A stretch of 64,000 bases of DNA from an uncultured Parabacteroides sp. GTDB taxonomy: Bacteria > Bacteroidota > Bacteroidia > Bacteroidales > Tannerellaceae. This document shows positions 49,162 to 58,170 of this stretch, one piece after another. Numbering within the stretch: position 1 is the stretch's first letter; each line of letters begins with the position of its first letter. The notes under the pieces are model-generated. The model saw only the letters and a program-made list of their open reading frames with translations, was not told the DNA's origin and made no database searches. Location of the stretch: assembly GCA_949296075.1 (NCBI GenBank), contig CASFNG010000009.1, positions 1 to 64,000 of the forward strand, read 5' to 3'. Position numbers and translations under genes: made by a program.

Positions 49162-49740
49162 TCAATGGCAGCCGCCACATCCGCATCCACCCTCGTGCTG
49201 ATGGTCGCCGCAGCCTCCCCCGCAGCTGTCGCATCCGCATCCGCACCCTCCGGCGGGCGTGGCGAACGAGGCGATCTCCTCGGCGGTCGGCTCATGCACG
49301 TCGATCACCTCTCCGCTGAAGTGCAGGGTCTCTCCGGCCAAGGGATGGTTGAAGTCCATCACCACGATGTCCTCCTTCACCTCCAATACGGAGCCGTTCA
49401 TGCGGTTGCCGTTCGAGTCCATCATCGGGACCGTGTTCCCCTCCTTTATCATCTCGGCGTCGAATTTGCCGTCCACCTCGAAGATATTCTTGGGGAGATC
49501 CAGTACGTGCTCCTCGTTGTACTCGCCGTAAGCGTCGGCGGGCAGGATGGAGAACTGGAACTTGTCGCCTACCTCCAACCCGTTCAGCGCGTTCTCGAAG
49601 GCCGGGAGCATCATCCCCGTACCGAAGATGAATTTCAAGGGTACCTCAGCGGTCGCCTTTTCCATCAATTCACGTTCCTCACCTTCGCCCACGTTCAGGT
49701 CGTACGTAACCGCGACGTATTTGTTTGCTGTAATCTTCAT
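49162..49740 (-). CDS. SlyD-like FKBP-type peptidyl-prolyl isomerase
   Basis: 192 aa. The FKBP domain is split by an insert-in-flap chaperone domain (about 70-130), the SlyD layout: FIFGTGMMLPAFENALNG, ADAYGEY, then MDFNHPLAGETLHF. The C-terminal tail (about 164-192) is very rich in Cys, Gly and His, with eight cysteines and three histidines, and probably binds nickel or zinc. A TATATTTG -7 box lies at 49784-49777 (minus). It may help fold proteins or traffic metal. Confidence 0.93.
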   Translation of the reverse strand: MKITANKYVAVTYDLNVGEGEERELMEKATAEVPLKFIFGTGMMLPAFENALNGLEVGDKFQFSILPADAYGEYNEEHVLDLPKNIFEVDGKFDAEMIKEGNTVPMMDSNGNRMNGSVLEVKEDIVVMDFNHPLAGETLHFSGEVIDVHEPTAEEIASFATPAGGCGCGCDSCGGGCGDHQHEGGCGCGGCH

Positions 49741-49789
49741 TTGTCTTCTTGTTTTTTAGTAAAAAATAAATGCGGGCAAATATACGATT

Positions 49790-50965
49790 TTATTTCTTAT
49801 CTACCGCTTTTTTGAGCCTCTTCAAGGCTTGCTCAAGCACGGAGCGCGGGCATCCGATGTTCAGGCGCATATAGCCCTCTCCGCCGGGGCCGAACATGCT
49901 GCCGTCGTTGAGCGCCAATCCTGCCTTGTCCCGGAACAGGCTCACCAAGTCCGGCTGGCCCAATCCCAACGCGCGGCAATCTAACCAGATGAGGAAGGAG
50001 GCTTGAGGTTGATATACCTTGATCTTCGGGATATTCAACTTCAGGAAATCATCCACGAAGCGGACGTTTTCCATGACGTACATACGCATCTGCTGCAACC
50101 ATTCCGCCCCATAGGTGTAGGCGGCGGTCGTGGCGGTATAGGCGAAGATCGTACCCGCGTTGAACTCGCCCGCCTCCAGATAGGAATAGAAAGCCTCCCT
50201 GAGGCGAGGATCCGGTACGATCGCGTAAGAGGTGACGATTCCCGCTATGTTGAAGGTCTTGCTGGGAGCCATGAAGGTCGCGCTGCAAGCCGCCGCCTTC
50301 TCCGATACGGAGGCGAACGGGCGATGCTTGTATTGTGGGTAGGCCATCTCCGCGTGTATCTCGTCTGAGATCACCAAGATCCCGTGGCGGGAGCAGATCT
50401 CCGCCAAGCGGACGAGGCTCTCCTTTTTCCAGACGATCCCTCCGGGGTTATGTGGATTGCAGAGGATGAGCAGCTTGCATCGCTCGTCGATGATCGATTC
50501 GAGCTGGTCGAAATCCATCTCATAAACGCCGTTCTCCATCTTCAGCGGGTTATAGACCACCTCCCGGCCCATCTTCTCGGGCACGATACGGAACGGGTGA
50601 TATACGGGCGGCTGGATGATTACCTTGTCACCCTTCTGCGTGAAGCATTGGATGGCGAACCCGATCCCCTTCACGATCCCCGGGATGTAGCTGATCCATT
50701 CCCTCTGGATGGCCCAGTCATGTTTGTAACGTACCCAGTTGATGATGCTCTCGTAATACTCGTCCGACCCGAACGTGTAGCCGAATATCTCGTGCTCGCA
50801 GCGCTCGCGCAGGGCCTCCACGATGAAATCGGGCGTGCGGAAGTCCATGTCCGCCACCCAAAGCGGGGTCAGCGCCTCGTTACCGAAGGTCTCTTTCAGC
50901 TGGTCGAACTTTACGCAGTCCGTACCTCTCCGCTCTATGATCTCGTCAAAATTGTAGTGTTTCAT
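49790..50965 (-). CDS. MalY/PatB-type PLP aminotransferase or cystathionine beta-lyase
   Basis: 391 aa of the class I/II aminotransferase fold. The N-terminus has FDEIIERRGTDCVKFD and LWVADMDF, hallmarks of the MalY/PatB group that act as C-S lyases. The PLP lysine is in APSKTFNIAG (about 236) and the cofactor aspartate lies in ISDEIHAEM. It likely cleaves cystathionine or cysteine conjugates. An aminotransferase role cannot be excluded. A repeat array (51087-51138) lies upstream. Confidence 0.9.
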   Translation of the reverse strand: MKHYNFDEIIERRGTDCVKFDQLKETFGNEALTPLWVADMDFRTPDFIVEALRERCEHEIFGYTFGSDEYYESIINWVRYKHDWAIQREWISYIPGIVKGIGFAIQCFTQKGDKVIIQPPVYHPFRIVPEKMGREVVYNPLKMENGVYEMDFDQLESIIDERCKLLILCNPHNPGGIVWKKESLVRLAEICSRHGILVISDEIHAEMAYPQYKHRPFASVSEKAAACSATFMAPSKTFNIAGIVTSYAIVPDPRLREAFYSYLEAGEFNAGTIFAYTATTAAYTYGAEWLQQMRMYVMENVRFVDDFLKLNIPKIKVYQPQASFLIWLDCRALGLGQPDLVSLFRDKAGLALNDGSMFGPGGEGYMRLNIGCPRSVLEQALKRLKKAVDKK

Positions 50966-51086
50966 AGGTGTTTATGATCGATTTTCCTGTTTATCCATTT
51001 GCGGCTTCAAACTTACATAAAAACCGCGATTTATATTGAAAAAGCGGGTAAACAATCGCGAAGAGTGGGATGGGCGAGGTTGGTGA

Positions 51087-51138
51087 GGTTTTCCCGGAAA
51101 CATAGGCAGGGTTTCCGGGAAAACCGGGGATCTTTTTT
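51087..51138. repeat. Palindromic intergenic repeat with 22-nt spacing (locus 3)
   Basis: GGTTTTCCCGGAAAC (51087-51101) is the perfect reverse complement of GTTTCCGGGAAAACC (51111-51125), with a 9-nt spacer. T-runs start at 51089, 51112 and 51133, about 22 nt apart. The core TTTTCCCGGAAA is identical to units at 60141 and 60185. It lies in the 207-bp gap between the sulfatase 3' end and the MalY/PatB start. Confidence 0.75.
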
Positions 51139-51172
51139 CTTATCCTTCCTGACAGGATGGGGAAGATGGCTG

Positions 51173-52756
51173 TCAATCGGGGATGAGCTCCTTGTTGAGC
51201 TTCATCGCGTTCGTGTCCTGATACTGGATTTGCAGGCGTACCAGCTCTTTCTCTAACTGGCGGGTGATCTCCTCGTATCCCGCTTTCCCGTAGAGGTTAC
51301 GCATCTCCATCGGATCCTCTTGCAGGTCGTATAGCTCCCAGCTGTCGATGTCGTTGTAGAAATGGATCAGCTTGTATCGCTCGGTACGTACCCCGTAATG
51401 GCGCTTCACGGCGTGTTCCGCCGGATATTCGTAGAAATGGTAATAGAGCGATTTCCTCCAATTAGCGGGATGCTCCCCGCGCAGCCAGGGGAGGAACGAC
51501 TGCCCGTGCATATCCTCCGGCACGGCTACGCCCGCTAATTCGAGGATCGTCGGCGCATAGTCGATATTCTGCACGAAGGCGTCCACGTCGCCCTTCTTCC
51601 CTCCCGGCAGACGAACCAGCAAGGGGGTGCGGAACGATTCCTCGTACATGAACCGCTTGTCGAACCATCCGTGCTCGCCCATGTAGAAACCTTGGTCGGA
51701 GGTATAGACGATCATCGTGTTCTCCATCAGCCCCGCTTGCTCCAAGTAGTCCAATAGCCGCCCCACGTTGCGGTCGATGGAGTGGATGACGCGCAGGTAA
51801 TCCCGCATATACCGTTGGTATTTCCACTCGTCTAACTGTTTCCCCGTCAGCTTGTCGCGCTTGAATTTTGCGATGATCGGGTCGTAATGCGCGTCCCATG
51901 CCGCCTTCTCCTCGGGTGTCATGGTGTCATACATCCTTCTGCCCGCCTCTTCCAGCCCGGTAGAGGTGTGGATCTCGTTCTCCTTGTCGGCCATTTTCAG
52001 GTCATATACGAGATCCATGTCCTTGCTGATACTCATCTCTTGCTCCTTGGCGGCCTGTCGTCCCTCGTAGTCGTCGTAGAAATTGGCGGGAAGCTCGAAG
52101 GTCTTGTCGTCGAAGAGATCCAAGTCGCAGGTGTCGGGCATCCAGGTCCGGTGAGGCGCCTTGTGATGTACCAACAGGCAGAAAGGCTTATCCTTGTCGC
52201 GCCCGTTCTCCAACCATTCGATCGCCTTGTCGGTGATCACGTTTGTCGCATACCCTTTCGAGGTGGTCTCTTTTCCGTCCCGTATGAAAGGAGCGTTGTA
52301 ATAGATCCCTTGCCCGATCAGGATGTCGGAATGGTCGAATCCGGTAGGGGCGGAGGTGAGGTGCCATTTCCCGATCACGGCAGTCTGGTATCCCGCTTTC
52401 CGGAGCAGCTTGGGATAGGTCTGCTGCGATCCGTCGAAGGTGGAGCTGTTGTCGGTGAAGCCGTTGGCGTGGCTATGCTTCCCGGTGAGGATGCAGGCCC
52501 GGCTGGGGCCGCTGATGGAGTTGGCCACGAAGCTGTTGGTGAAACGCGTTCCCTCGTTCGCTATCCGGTCGATGTTGGGTGTCTGGATGTATCGCTTGTC
52601 GTAAGCGCTGATCGTCTGGTAGGAATGATCGTCAGACATGATGTAGACGATATTCATCGGTTTCTTGCCGTTGTTCGGCGTCGTGTCTTTCGCTTGCTTG
52701 CCGCAAGAGGTCACCGCGATCAGCGCGGAGCCGGTTAACAAGAGCTCTTTTTTCAT
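51173..52756 (-). CDS. Sulfatase, serine-type, predicted lipoprotein
   Basis: 527 aa from the chosen start, giving a lipoprotein signal (MKKELLLTGSALIAVTSC). The N-terminal metal site is IVYIMSDDHSYQ. The sulfatase signature SGPSRACILTGK has serine at the modified position, so activation requires an anaerobic maturase (anSME), which is not in the window. It probably desulfates host or dietary glycans. The frame upstream to 52849 is rejected because it crosses the promoter. No glycan-utilisation genes are adjacent. Confidence 0.93.
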   Translation of the reverse strand: MKKELLLTGSALIAVTSCGKQAKDTTPNNGKKPMNIVYIMSDDHSYQTISAYDKRYIQTPNIDRIANEGTRFTNSFVANSISGPSRACILTGKHSHANGFTDNSSTFDGSQQTYPKLLRKAGYQTAVIGKWHLTSAPTGFDHSDILIGQGIYYNAPFIRDGKETTSKGYATNVITDKAIEWLENGRDKDKPFCLLVHHKAPHRTWMPDTCDLDLFDDKTFELPANFYDDYEGRQAAKEQEMSISKDMDLVYDLKMADKENEIHTSTGLEEAGRRMYDTMTPEEKAAWDAHYDPIIAKFKRDKLTGKQLDEWKYQRYMRDYLRVIHSIDRNVGRLLDYLEQAGLMENTMIVYTSDQGFYMGEHGWFDKRFMYEESFRTPLLVRLPGGKKGDVDAFVQNIDYAPTILELAGVAVPEDMHGQSFLPWLRGEHPANWRKSLYYHFYEYPAEHAVKRHYGVRTERYKLIHFYNDIDSWELYDLQEDPMEMRNLYGKAGYEEITRQLEKELVRLQIQYQDTNAMKLNKELIPD

Positions 52757-52802
52757 GCTGTTTAGATATTTAATGATAAATAAGCCACTTATGGCGAGTG
52801 CC

Positions 52803-52833
52803 CAAAGGTAGAGAGAATAAATTTCTTCACCAA
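52803..52833 (-). promoter_or_regulatory. Promoter of the sulfatase gene
   Basis: On the minus strand TTG (52833-52831), 20 bp, then TACCTTTG (52810-52803). It lies 46 bp upstream of the chosen start codon and supports that start. Confidence 0.6.
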
Positions 52834-52837
52834 GTTT

Positions 52838-52910
52838 TTTCCGATACATGGCGATGTTCTTTTCCGGATCCGGCCTCTCATCTTTATTTTCAAGGGATTT
52901 TTCTTGGGGA
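52838..52910. repeat. Degenerate array (locus 4)
   Basis: TTTCCGA at 52838, then TTTTCCGGATCCGG at 52860, and TTTTCAAGGG and TTTTTCTTGGGG further on. Only the first spacing (22-23 nt) is clean. The spacer ATGGCGATG (52848-52856) is shared with locus 2 at 29617-29625. It lies upstream of the sulfatase promoter, in a 498-bp gap that otherwise contains the ilv promoter and attenuator. Confidence 0.35.
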
Positions 52911-53005
52911 TATGGGCGATGAATGCGGATCTCTGTTAAAATGCAATTCTATCCGATGGTTTGATTGATAAATGAAAGATAAAGCGATAAATTCCTTTTA
53001 AATCC

Positions 53006-53036
53006 TTTGTATATATGGATTATTGTACTACATTTG
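53006..53036 (+). promoter_or_regulatory. Promoter of the ilv operon
   Basis: TTTG at 53006-53009, 19 bp, then full-consensus TACATTTG at 53029-53036. Transcription would begin near 53043, 26 nt before the leader peptide ATG. Confidence 0.75.
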
Positions 53037-53068
53037 CGGCGTCAAACCAGAAAAGACAAAAAAGAACG

Positions 53069-53128
53069 ATGATGAACAATGTATTACATATTATTCTCGT
53101 GGTGAACCTTCTAGTCATTAGTAGGTAA
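53069..53128 (+). CDS. ilv operon leader peptide
   Basis: A 19-codon frame, MMNNVLHIILVVNLLVISR, then TAA. Eleven of its 19 residues are Leu, Ile or Val, clustered from codon 5 to 17, as expected for a ribosome-mediated attenuator sensing branched-chain aminoacyl-tRNA. It lies between the ilv promoter and the terminator at 53173-53205. The antiterminator arm starts on the base after the stop codon. The composition and the matching RNA structures make this a confident call although the gene is tiny. Confidence 0.88.
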   Translation: MMNNVLHIILVVNLLVISR

Positions 53129-53205
53129 GGAGAAAGGTGTGTAAGAAATTGTATAGTCGTAAAGATATTTCTAAAGCCTTTCTCCTTATCGGGAAAGGCT
53201 TTTTT
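53129..53205 (+). promoter_or_regulatory. ilv attenuator (antiterminator and terminator)
   Basis: GGAGAAAGG (53129-53137) is perfectly complementary to CCTTTCTCC (53177-53185), forming an antiterminator. The alternative is a terminator hairpin 53173-53184 with 53191-53202, followed by Ts to 53205. The two share 53177-53184 and cannot coexist. A ribosome reaching the leader stop codon would cover 53129-53137 and allow the terminator. One stalled at Val/Leu/Ile codons would leave it free to form the antiterminator. Confidence 0.87.
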
Positions 53206-53254
53206 GGTATAAATAATTCAGGTATGGGGTGGAAGTGCCCCGCGGGAAAAAGAT

Positions 53255-55099
53255 ATGGAAGAGATGAAGAATCCGTTAAGAAGCTCATTTAGCACCGAAG
53301 GCCGTCGGATGGCCGGGGCACGTGCGTTATGGCGTGCCAATGGAATGAAAGAGGAACAATTTGGCAAGCCCATTATCGCGATTGTCAATTCATTTACCCA
53401 ATTCGTGCCGGGGCATGTCCATTTGCATGAGGCGGGGCAGTTGGTGAAGGAGGAGATCGAGCGGCTTGGCTGTTTCGCCGCCGAGTTCAACACGATCGCC
53501 ATTGATGACGGGATCGCTATGGGGCACGACGGGATGCTTTATTCCCTTCCCTCGCGCGACATCATCGCGGACAGCGTGGAGTATATGGTGAACGCGCATA
53601 AGGCGGACGCGCTGGTCTGCATCAGCAACTGCGACAAGATCACGCCGGGTATGCTGATGGCCGCCATGCGACTGAACCTGCCGACCGTGTTCGTCTCCGG
53701 AGGGCCGATGGAGGCGGGCGAGTTGGATGGCAGGCATCTCGACCTGATCGACGCCATGATCGAGTCTGCCGATACCTCGGTGAGCGACGAGCGGGTGGAG
53801 CAGGTGGAGCGCCATGCCTGCCCGGGATGTGGCTGTTGCTCGGGGATGTTTACCGCCAACTCCATGAACTGCCTTAACGAGGCGATCGGATTGGCCCTTC
53901 CGGGTAATGGAACGATCGTGGCGACCCATAAGAACCGTACGAGGCTTTTCCGCGACGCCGCCCGGCAGATCGTGGAGAACGCCTATAAATATTACCGGGA
54001 TGGCGACGATTCCGTGCTTCCTCGCCGGATCGCTACCCGGCAGGCCTTCCTGAACGCGATGTCGCTCGATATAGCGATGGGAGGTTCTACCAATACCGTG
54101 CTTCATCTCTTGGCGGTGGCTCAGGAGGCGGAGGCCGATTTCCACATGGAGGACATCGATCGTTTGTCGCATAAGATACCCTGCTTGTGCAAGGTGGCGC
54201 CCAATACGCATACGTATCACGTGCAGGACGTAAACCGGGCGGGCGGTATCCTCGGCATCATGAACGAGCTGCTGAAGGCCGGTTTGGTGGATGGTTCCAC
54301 GAGACGTGTGGATGGATTGTCGCTGGCTGAGGCGGTGGATCGTTACGCGATCACCTCGCCCCACGTGACGGAAGAGGCGATCCGTAAATATAAGAGCGCG
54401 CCTGCGCACGTGTTCAGTACGAGCATGGGTTCGCAGGAGTCTTATTATAAGGAATTGGATACGGATCGCGCGGCAGGATGTATCCGCGACGTGGAGCACG
54501 CTTACTCGAAGGATGGAGGCTTGGCTGTGTTGAAGGGGAATATCGCCGTGGACGGCTGCGTGGTAAAGACCGCAGGCGTGGACGAGAGTATCTGGAAGTT
54601 CGCGGGTCCGGCCAAGGTGTTTGATTCGCAAGAGGCGGCTTGCGAGGGAATCTTGGGCGGAAAGGTTGTCGCTGGTGATGTGGTGGTGATCGCTTATGAG
54701 GGGCCAAAGGGTGGACCGGGTATGCAAGAGATGCTTTATCCGACCTCTTATATCAAGAGCCGTCACCTCGGGAAGGAGTGTGCCTTGATCACCGATGGCC
54801 GTTTCAGTGGCGGGACGTCTGGACTTTCGATCGGGCATATCTCGCCGGAGGCGGCCTCGGGGGGTGCGATCGCCTTGGTACGTGATGGCGATGTGATCGA
54901 GATCGATATTCCCGCCCGCTCGATTAATGTTCGGCTGACCGACGAGGAACTGGCGCTCCGCCGGAAAGAGGAGGAGGCTCGTGGCAAGAAGGCTTATACG
55001 CCTCCGTGCCGTGTCCGCGAGGTATCGAAAGCGTTGAAGGCATACGGGAAGATGGTAAGCTCCGCCGATAAGGGAGGTGTACGTATCGTGGAAGATTAA
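53255..55099 (+). CDS. ilvD: Dihydroxy-acid dehydratase
   Basis: A 614-aa Fe-S dehydratase making 2-keto acids for valine and isoleucine. Cluster cysteines are visible in [10 protein letters not shown] (about 127-136) and [18 protein letters not shown] (about 188-205). The C-terminal substrate motif [19 protein letters not shown] is intact. It is the first structural gene of ilvD-B-N-thioesterase-ilvC, 50 nt after the attenuator terminator. Confidence 0.97.
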   Translation: MEEMKNPLRSSFSTEGRRMAGARALWRANGMKEEQFGKPIIAIVNSFTQFVPGHVHLHEAGQLVKEEIERLGCFAAEFNTIAIDDGIAMGHDGMLYSLPSRDIIADSVEYMVNAHKADALVCISNCDKITPGMLMAAMRLNLPTVFVSGGPMEAGELDGRHLDLIDAMIESADTSVSDERVEQVERHACPGCGCCSGMFTANSMNCLNEAIGLALPGNGTIVATHKNRTRLFRDAARQIVENAYKYYRDGDDSVLPRRIATRQAFLNAMSLDIAMGGSTNTVLHLLAVAQEAEADFHMEDIDRLSHKIPCLCKVAPNTHTYHVQDVNRAGGILGIMNELLKAGLVDGSTRRVDGLSLAEAVDRYAITSPHVTEEAIRKYKSAPAHVFSTSMGSQESYYKELDTDRAAGCIRDVEHAYSKDGGLAVLKGNIAVDGCVVKTAGVDESIWKFAGPAKVFDSQEAACEGILGGKVVAGDVVVIAYEGPKGGPGMQEMLYPTSYIKSRHLGKECALITDGRFSGGTSGLSIGHISPEAASGGAIALVRDGDVIEIDIPARSINVRLTDEELALRRKEEEARGKKAYTPPCRVREVSKALKAYGKMVSSADKGGVRIVED

Positions 55100-55116
55100 A
55101 CAAAAGGAAAAACAAT

Positions 55117-56814
55117 ATGGAAAAGATAACCGGTTCTGAGGCTTTGTTGAAGACATTGATCGCGGAGGGCGTGGATACGATCTTCGGGTATCCGGGAGGT
55201 GCCGTGATTCCTGTCTATGATTGCCTCTATGATTATAAGGAGAAGCTGAAACATGTGTTGGTTAGGCACGAGCAAGGTGCCACGCACGCCGCTCAAGGCT
55301 ATGCGCGGGTGTCGGGGAAAGTGGGAGTGGCGCTGGTCACTTCCGGTCCGGGTGCGACGAATACCTTGACCGGTATCGCCGACGCGATGATGGATAGCAC
55401 GCCTTTGGTGGTGATCTCCGGGCAGGTCGCGTCGCCGTTGCTGGGGACGGACGCGTTTCAGGAGATCGACGTGATCGGTATTACCCAGCCGATCACGAAA
55501 TGGGCATACCAGATCCGTAAGCCGGAGGAGATCGCTTGGGCGGTGTCCCGGGCGTTTTATATCGCTTCGACGGGACGGCCGGGGCCGGTCGTGCTCGATT
55601 TCACGAAAGACGCTCAGGTAGGTAAAGTGGAATATTCCTATAAGCGAGTAGACTACATTCGCAGCTATCAGCCGGAACCTGACATCGTACCGGAACGTAT
55701 CCGCATGGCGGCTGAGTTGATCAACCGGGCTGAACGTCCGTTTTGTTTGGTCGGGCAGGGCGTGATCTTGGGAGGCGCAGAGCGTGAGTTGCTGGAGTTC
55801 CTGCGTAAGAACGACATCCCGGCGGCCTCCACGACCTTGGGTTTGTCGGCTATGCCATCGGATTTTCCCTTGAACAAGGGGATGCTCGGTATGCATGGCA
55901 ACGTAGGTCCGAACCGTAAGACGAATGAATGTGACGTGCTGATCGGGATCGGGTTGCGTTTTGATGACCGGGTGACGGGCGATCTGCGTACGTATGCGAA
56001 GCAGGCGAAGGTGATCCATCTCGACATTGATAACTCGGAGATCGGGAAGAACGTCCCGGTAGACGTGAAGGTGTTGGGCAACGCTAAGCGTACCATCCCG
56101 GAGATCACGGAGTTGCTTGAGGAACGTAAACGTCCGGAATGGAACGCCGCTTTCGATCCTGACGCCCGGGAGGAGAACGAGAAGGTGATCGAGAAGGAGC
56201 TTCATCCCGCATCTGGTTATCTGAAGATGGGGGAGGTGATCCGGAAGGTCTCCGAGGCGACAGGCAACGACGCCGTATTAGTGACCGATGTCGGGCAGAA
56301 CCAGATGATGGGCGTGCGTTACTTCAAGTATAGCCGTACCCGCAGCGTGGTGACTTCCGGCGGACTGGGCACGATGGGATTCGGATTGCCGGCGGCGATC
56401 GGGGCGAAGTTTGGAGCGCCGGATCGTACGGTTTGCTTCTTTAGTGGCGACGGAGGCTTGCAAATGACCTTGCAGGAACTGGGGACTATCATGCAGGAAC
56501 ATCTCGATGTGAAGATTATCTTGCTTAACAATAACTTCTTGGGTATGGTACGCCAGTGGCAGGAACTGTTCTATGATAGCCGATACTCTTTCACGGAGAT
56601 GGAGAACCCTGACTTCGTGGCGATCGCGAAAGCGTATGGAATCGCCGCGAGAGAGGTCCGTGAGCGGGCAGAGCTGGATGAGGCGATCCGGGAGATGCTG
56701 GAGCACGACGGCGCTTATTTACTGGTAGCCGACGTAGAGTTGCAGGGAATGGTCTATCCGATGGTGCCTGCCGGGGGGACGGTTACGAATATTATCATGG
56801 GCAGCGAGAATTAA
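55117..56814 (+). CDS. ilvB: Acetolactate synthase large subunit
   Basis: A 565-aa TPP-dependent catalytic subunit of acetohydroxyacid synthase. The activating glutamate is in LVRHEQGATHAAQGYAR (about 48-64), the TPP/Mg motif runs from SGDGGLQM (about 447-454) to LLNNNFLGMVRQWQ, and the FAD region is RFDDRVTG. It starts 17 nt after ilvD and precedes the regulatory subunit ilvN. Confidence 0.97.
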   Translation: MEKITGSEALLKTLIAEGVDTIFGYPGGAVIPVYDCLYDYKEKLKHVLVRHEQGATHAAQGYARVSGKVGVALVTSGPGATNTLTGIADAMMDSTPLVVISGQVASPLLGTDAFQEIDVIGITQPITKWAYQIRKPEEIAWAVSRAFYIASTGRPGPVVLDFTKDAQVGKVEYSYKRVDYIRSYQPEPDIVPERIRMAAELINRAERPFCLVGQGVILGGAERELLEFLRKNDIPAASTTLGLSAMPSDFPLNKGMLGMHGNVGPNRKTNECDVLIGIGLRFDDRVTGDLRTYAKQAKVIHLDIDNSEIGKNVPVDVKVLGNAKRTIPEITELLEERKRPEWNAAFDPDAREENEKVIEKELHPASGYLKMGEVIRKVSEATGNDAVLVTDVGQNQMMGVRYFKYSRTRSVVTSGGLGTMGFGLPAAIGAKFGAPDRTVCFFSGDGGLQMTLQELGTIMQEHLDVKIILLNNNFLGMVRQWQELFYDSRYSFTEMENPDFVAIAKAYGIAAREVRERAELDEAIREMLEHDGAYLLVADVELQGMVYPMVPAGGTVTNIIMGSEN

Positions 56815-56826
56815 GCAGGAGAGGAA

Positions 56827-57393
56827 ATGGAAATTATGGCTACAAGAAAATTATATACCGTTATTATCTTTTCGGAAAATATCGTCGGTCTGTTGAACCA
56901 GATAACGATCATCTTTACACGCAGGGGGCTGAATATCGAGACGCTTTCCGTCTCGCCCTCGGCGATCAAGGGGATCCATAAGTTCACGATCACCACGTTC
57001 GCCGACGAGGACATGATCGACAAGGTGGTGAAACAGATCGACAAACGGGTGGACATCCTTAAGGCTTATTACAATACGGACGAGGACTTGGTGTATCAGG
57101 AGATCGCCTTGTATAAGCTGAGCACGGAGCTTTTCATCAAGATGGGAACCGTGGAGGAGCTGATACGTAAATACAACGCCCGGATCCTGGAGATGAACGA
57201 GACCTGCGTCGTGCTGGAGAAGAGCGGGCATTACGATGAGACGCAAGCTCTGTTTAACGAGTTGAGCGATACGATCGGCGTTTTGCAGTTCATCCGCTCC
57301 GGACGGATCGCGATCACGAAGAGCAAGGTAGAGCGTTTGAGCGATATGCTGGCCGAGATGGAACGGAAACTGGCGCTTAAAAAGGAGGAGTGA
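56827..57393 (+). CDS. ilvN: Acetolactate synthase small (regulatory) subunit
   Basis: At 188 aa it has an N-terminal ACT domain (YTVIIFSENIVGLLNQI, about 9-25, followed by RGLNIETLSVSP) that binds valine for feedback inhibition, and a C-terminal domain that activates the large subunit. It starts 12 nt after ilvB. An ATG three codons in (56836) is an alternative start. The next gene begins 1 nt after its stop. Confidence 0.95.
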   Translation: MEIMATRKLYTVIIFSENIVGLLNQITIIFTRRGLNIETLSVSPSAIKGIHKFTITTFADEDMIDKVVKQIDKRVDILKAYYNTDEDLVYQEIALYKLSTELFIKMGTVEELIRKYNARILEMNETCVVLEKSGHYDETQALFNELSDTIGVLQFIRSGRIAITKSKVERLSDMLAEMERKLALKKEE

Positions 57394-57394
57394 T

Positions 57395-58123
57395 ATGGAT
57401 AAAGTAGGTTTGTTCCATTTCGTGGCAGAGCCGTACCTGCTGGATTTCCGAGGCCGTGTGACGCTGCCGATGATCGGGAATTACCTGATCCATGCCGCCT
57501 CTTCCCATGCCGGTGAGCGCGGGTTCGGCTTCGATGCCATGTCGGAGCGGCATACGGCGTGGGTCTTGTCGAGATTGGCGATCGAGATGCGGGAATACCC
57601 TACCGCCTTCGAGCGGATCGATCTCTATACCTGGATCGACGAGGTGGGACGTCTCTTCACGAGCCGTTGCTTCGAGCTGACCGACGGGAAGGGCAAGACG
57701 TTCGGTTTCGCCCGGTCGGTATGGGCGGCGATCGATATGGAGACGCGACGGCCTACCCTGCTCGACGCGGAGGCGTTGGGACGCTATATCGACCCTCGCC
57801 CGTGCCCGATCGAGAAGCCGGGCAAGATCGCCCCGGCGGAAGGACGTGCCGAGGGAATCCCCTATACCATTAAATACAGCGACTTGGACATCAACGGGCA
57901 TTTCAACAGCGTGAAGTATATGGAGCACCTGCTCGACCTGTTCGATATAGACCGCTTCAAGCGGCAGGAGATCCGGAGGATGGAGATCGCTTATATGGCG
58001 GAAGGGAAACAGGGGATGCCGCTTACCCTCCATAAGGCGGAGGTGAGCGAGGATCACTATGAGCTGGCGATCTGCCACGAGGGGAAGGCGCTTTGCCGGG
58101 CGGCGGTCAGCTGGAACGGATGA
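57395..58123 (+). CDS. Acyl-ACP thioesterase
   Basis: A 242-aa double hot-dog thioesterase of the FatA/FatB-like family (about 1-130 and 150-240). The catalytic residues are in SDLDINGHFNSVKYMEHLLD (about 165-184). It releases free fatty acids from acyl carrier protein. Its position inside the ilv operon, between ilvN (1-nt gap) and ilvC, is notable because branched-chain keto acids are also primers for the iso/anteiso fatty acids common in Bacteroidales. Confidence 0.9.
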   Translation: MDKVGLFHFVAEPYLLDFRGRVTLPMIGNYLIHAASSHAGERGFGFDAMSERHTAWVLSRLAIEMREYPTAFERIDLYTWIDEVGRLFTSRCFELTDGKGKTFGFARSVWAAIDMETRRPTLLDAEALGRYIDPRPCPIEKPGKIAPAEGRAEGIPYTIKYSDLDINGHFNSVKYMEHLLDLFDIDRFKRQEIRRMEIAYMAEGKQGMPLTLHKAEVSEDHYELAICHEGKALCRAAVSWNG

Positions 58124-58170
58124 ATAGACAATAATCATAGGTTTTTTAATATTTAATAGTTAAGAAGAAA

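Noticed and set aside
53390-55156. 588-codon open frame antisense to ilvD
   Set aside because: Mirrors the codon structure of ilvD, is rich in Arg/His/Leu with low complexity, and has no family motif or promoter.
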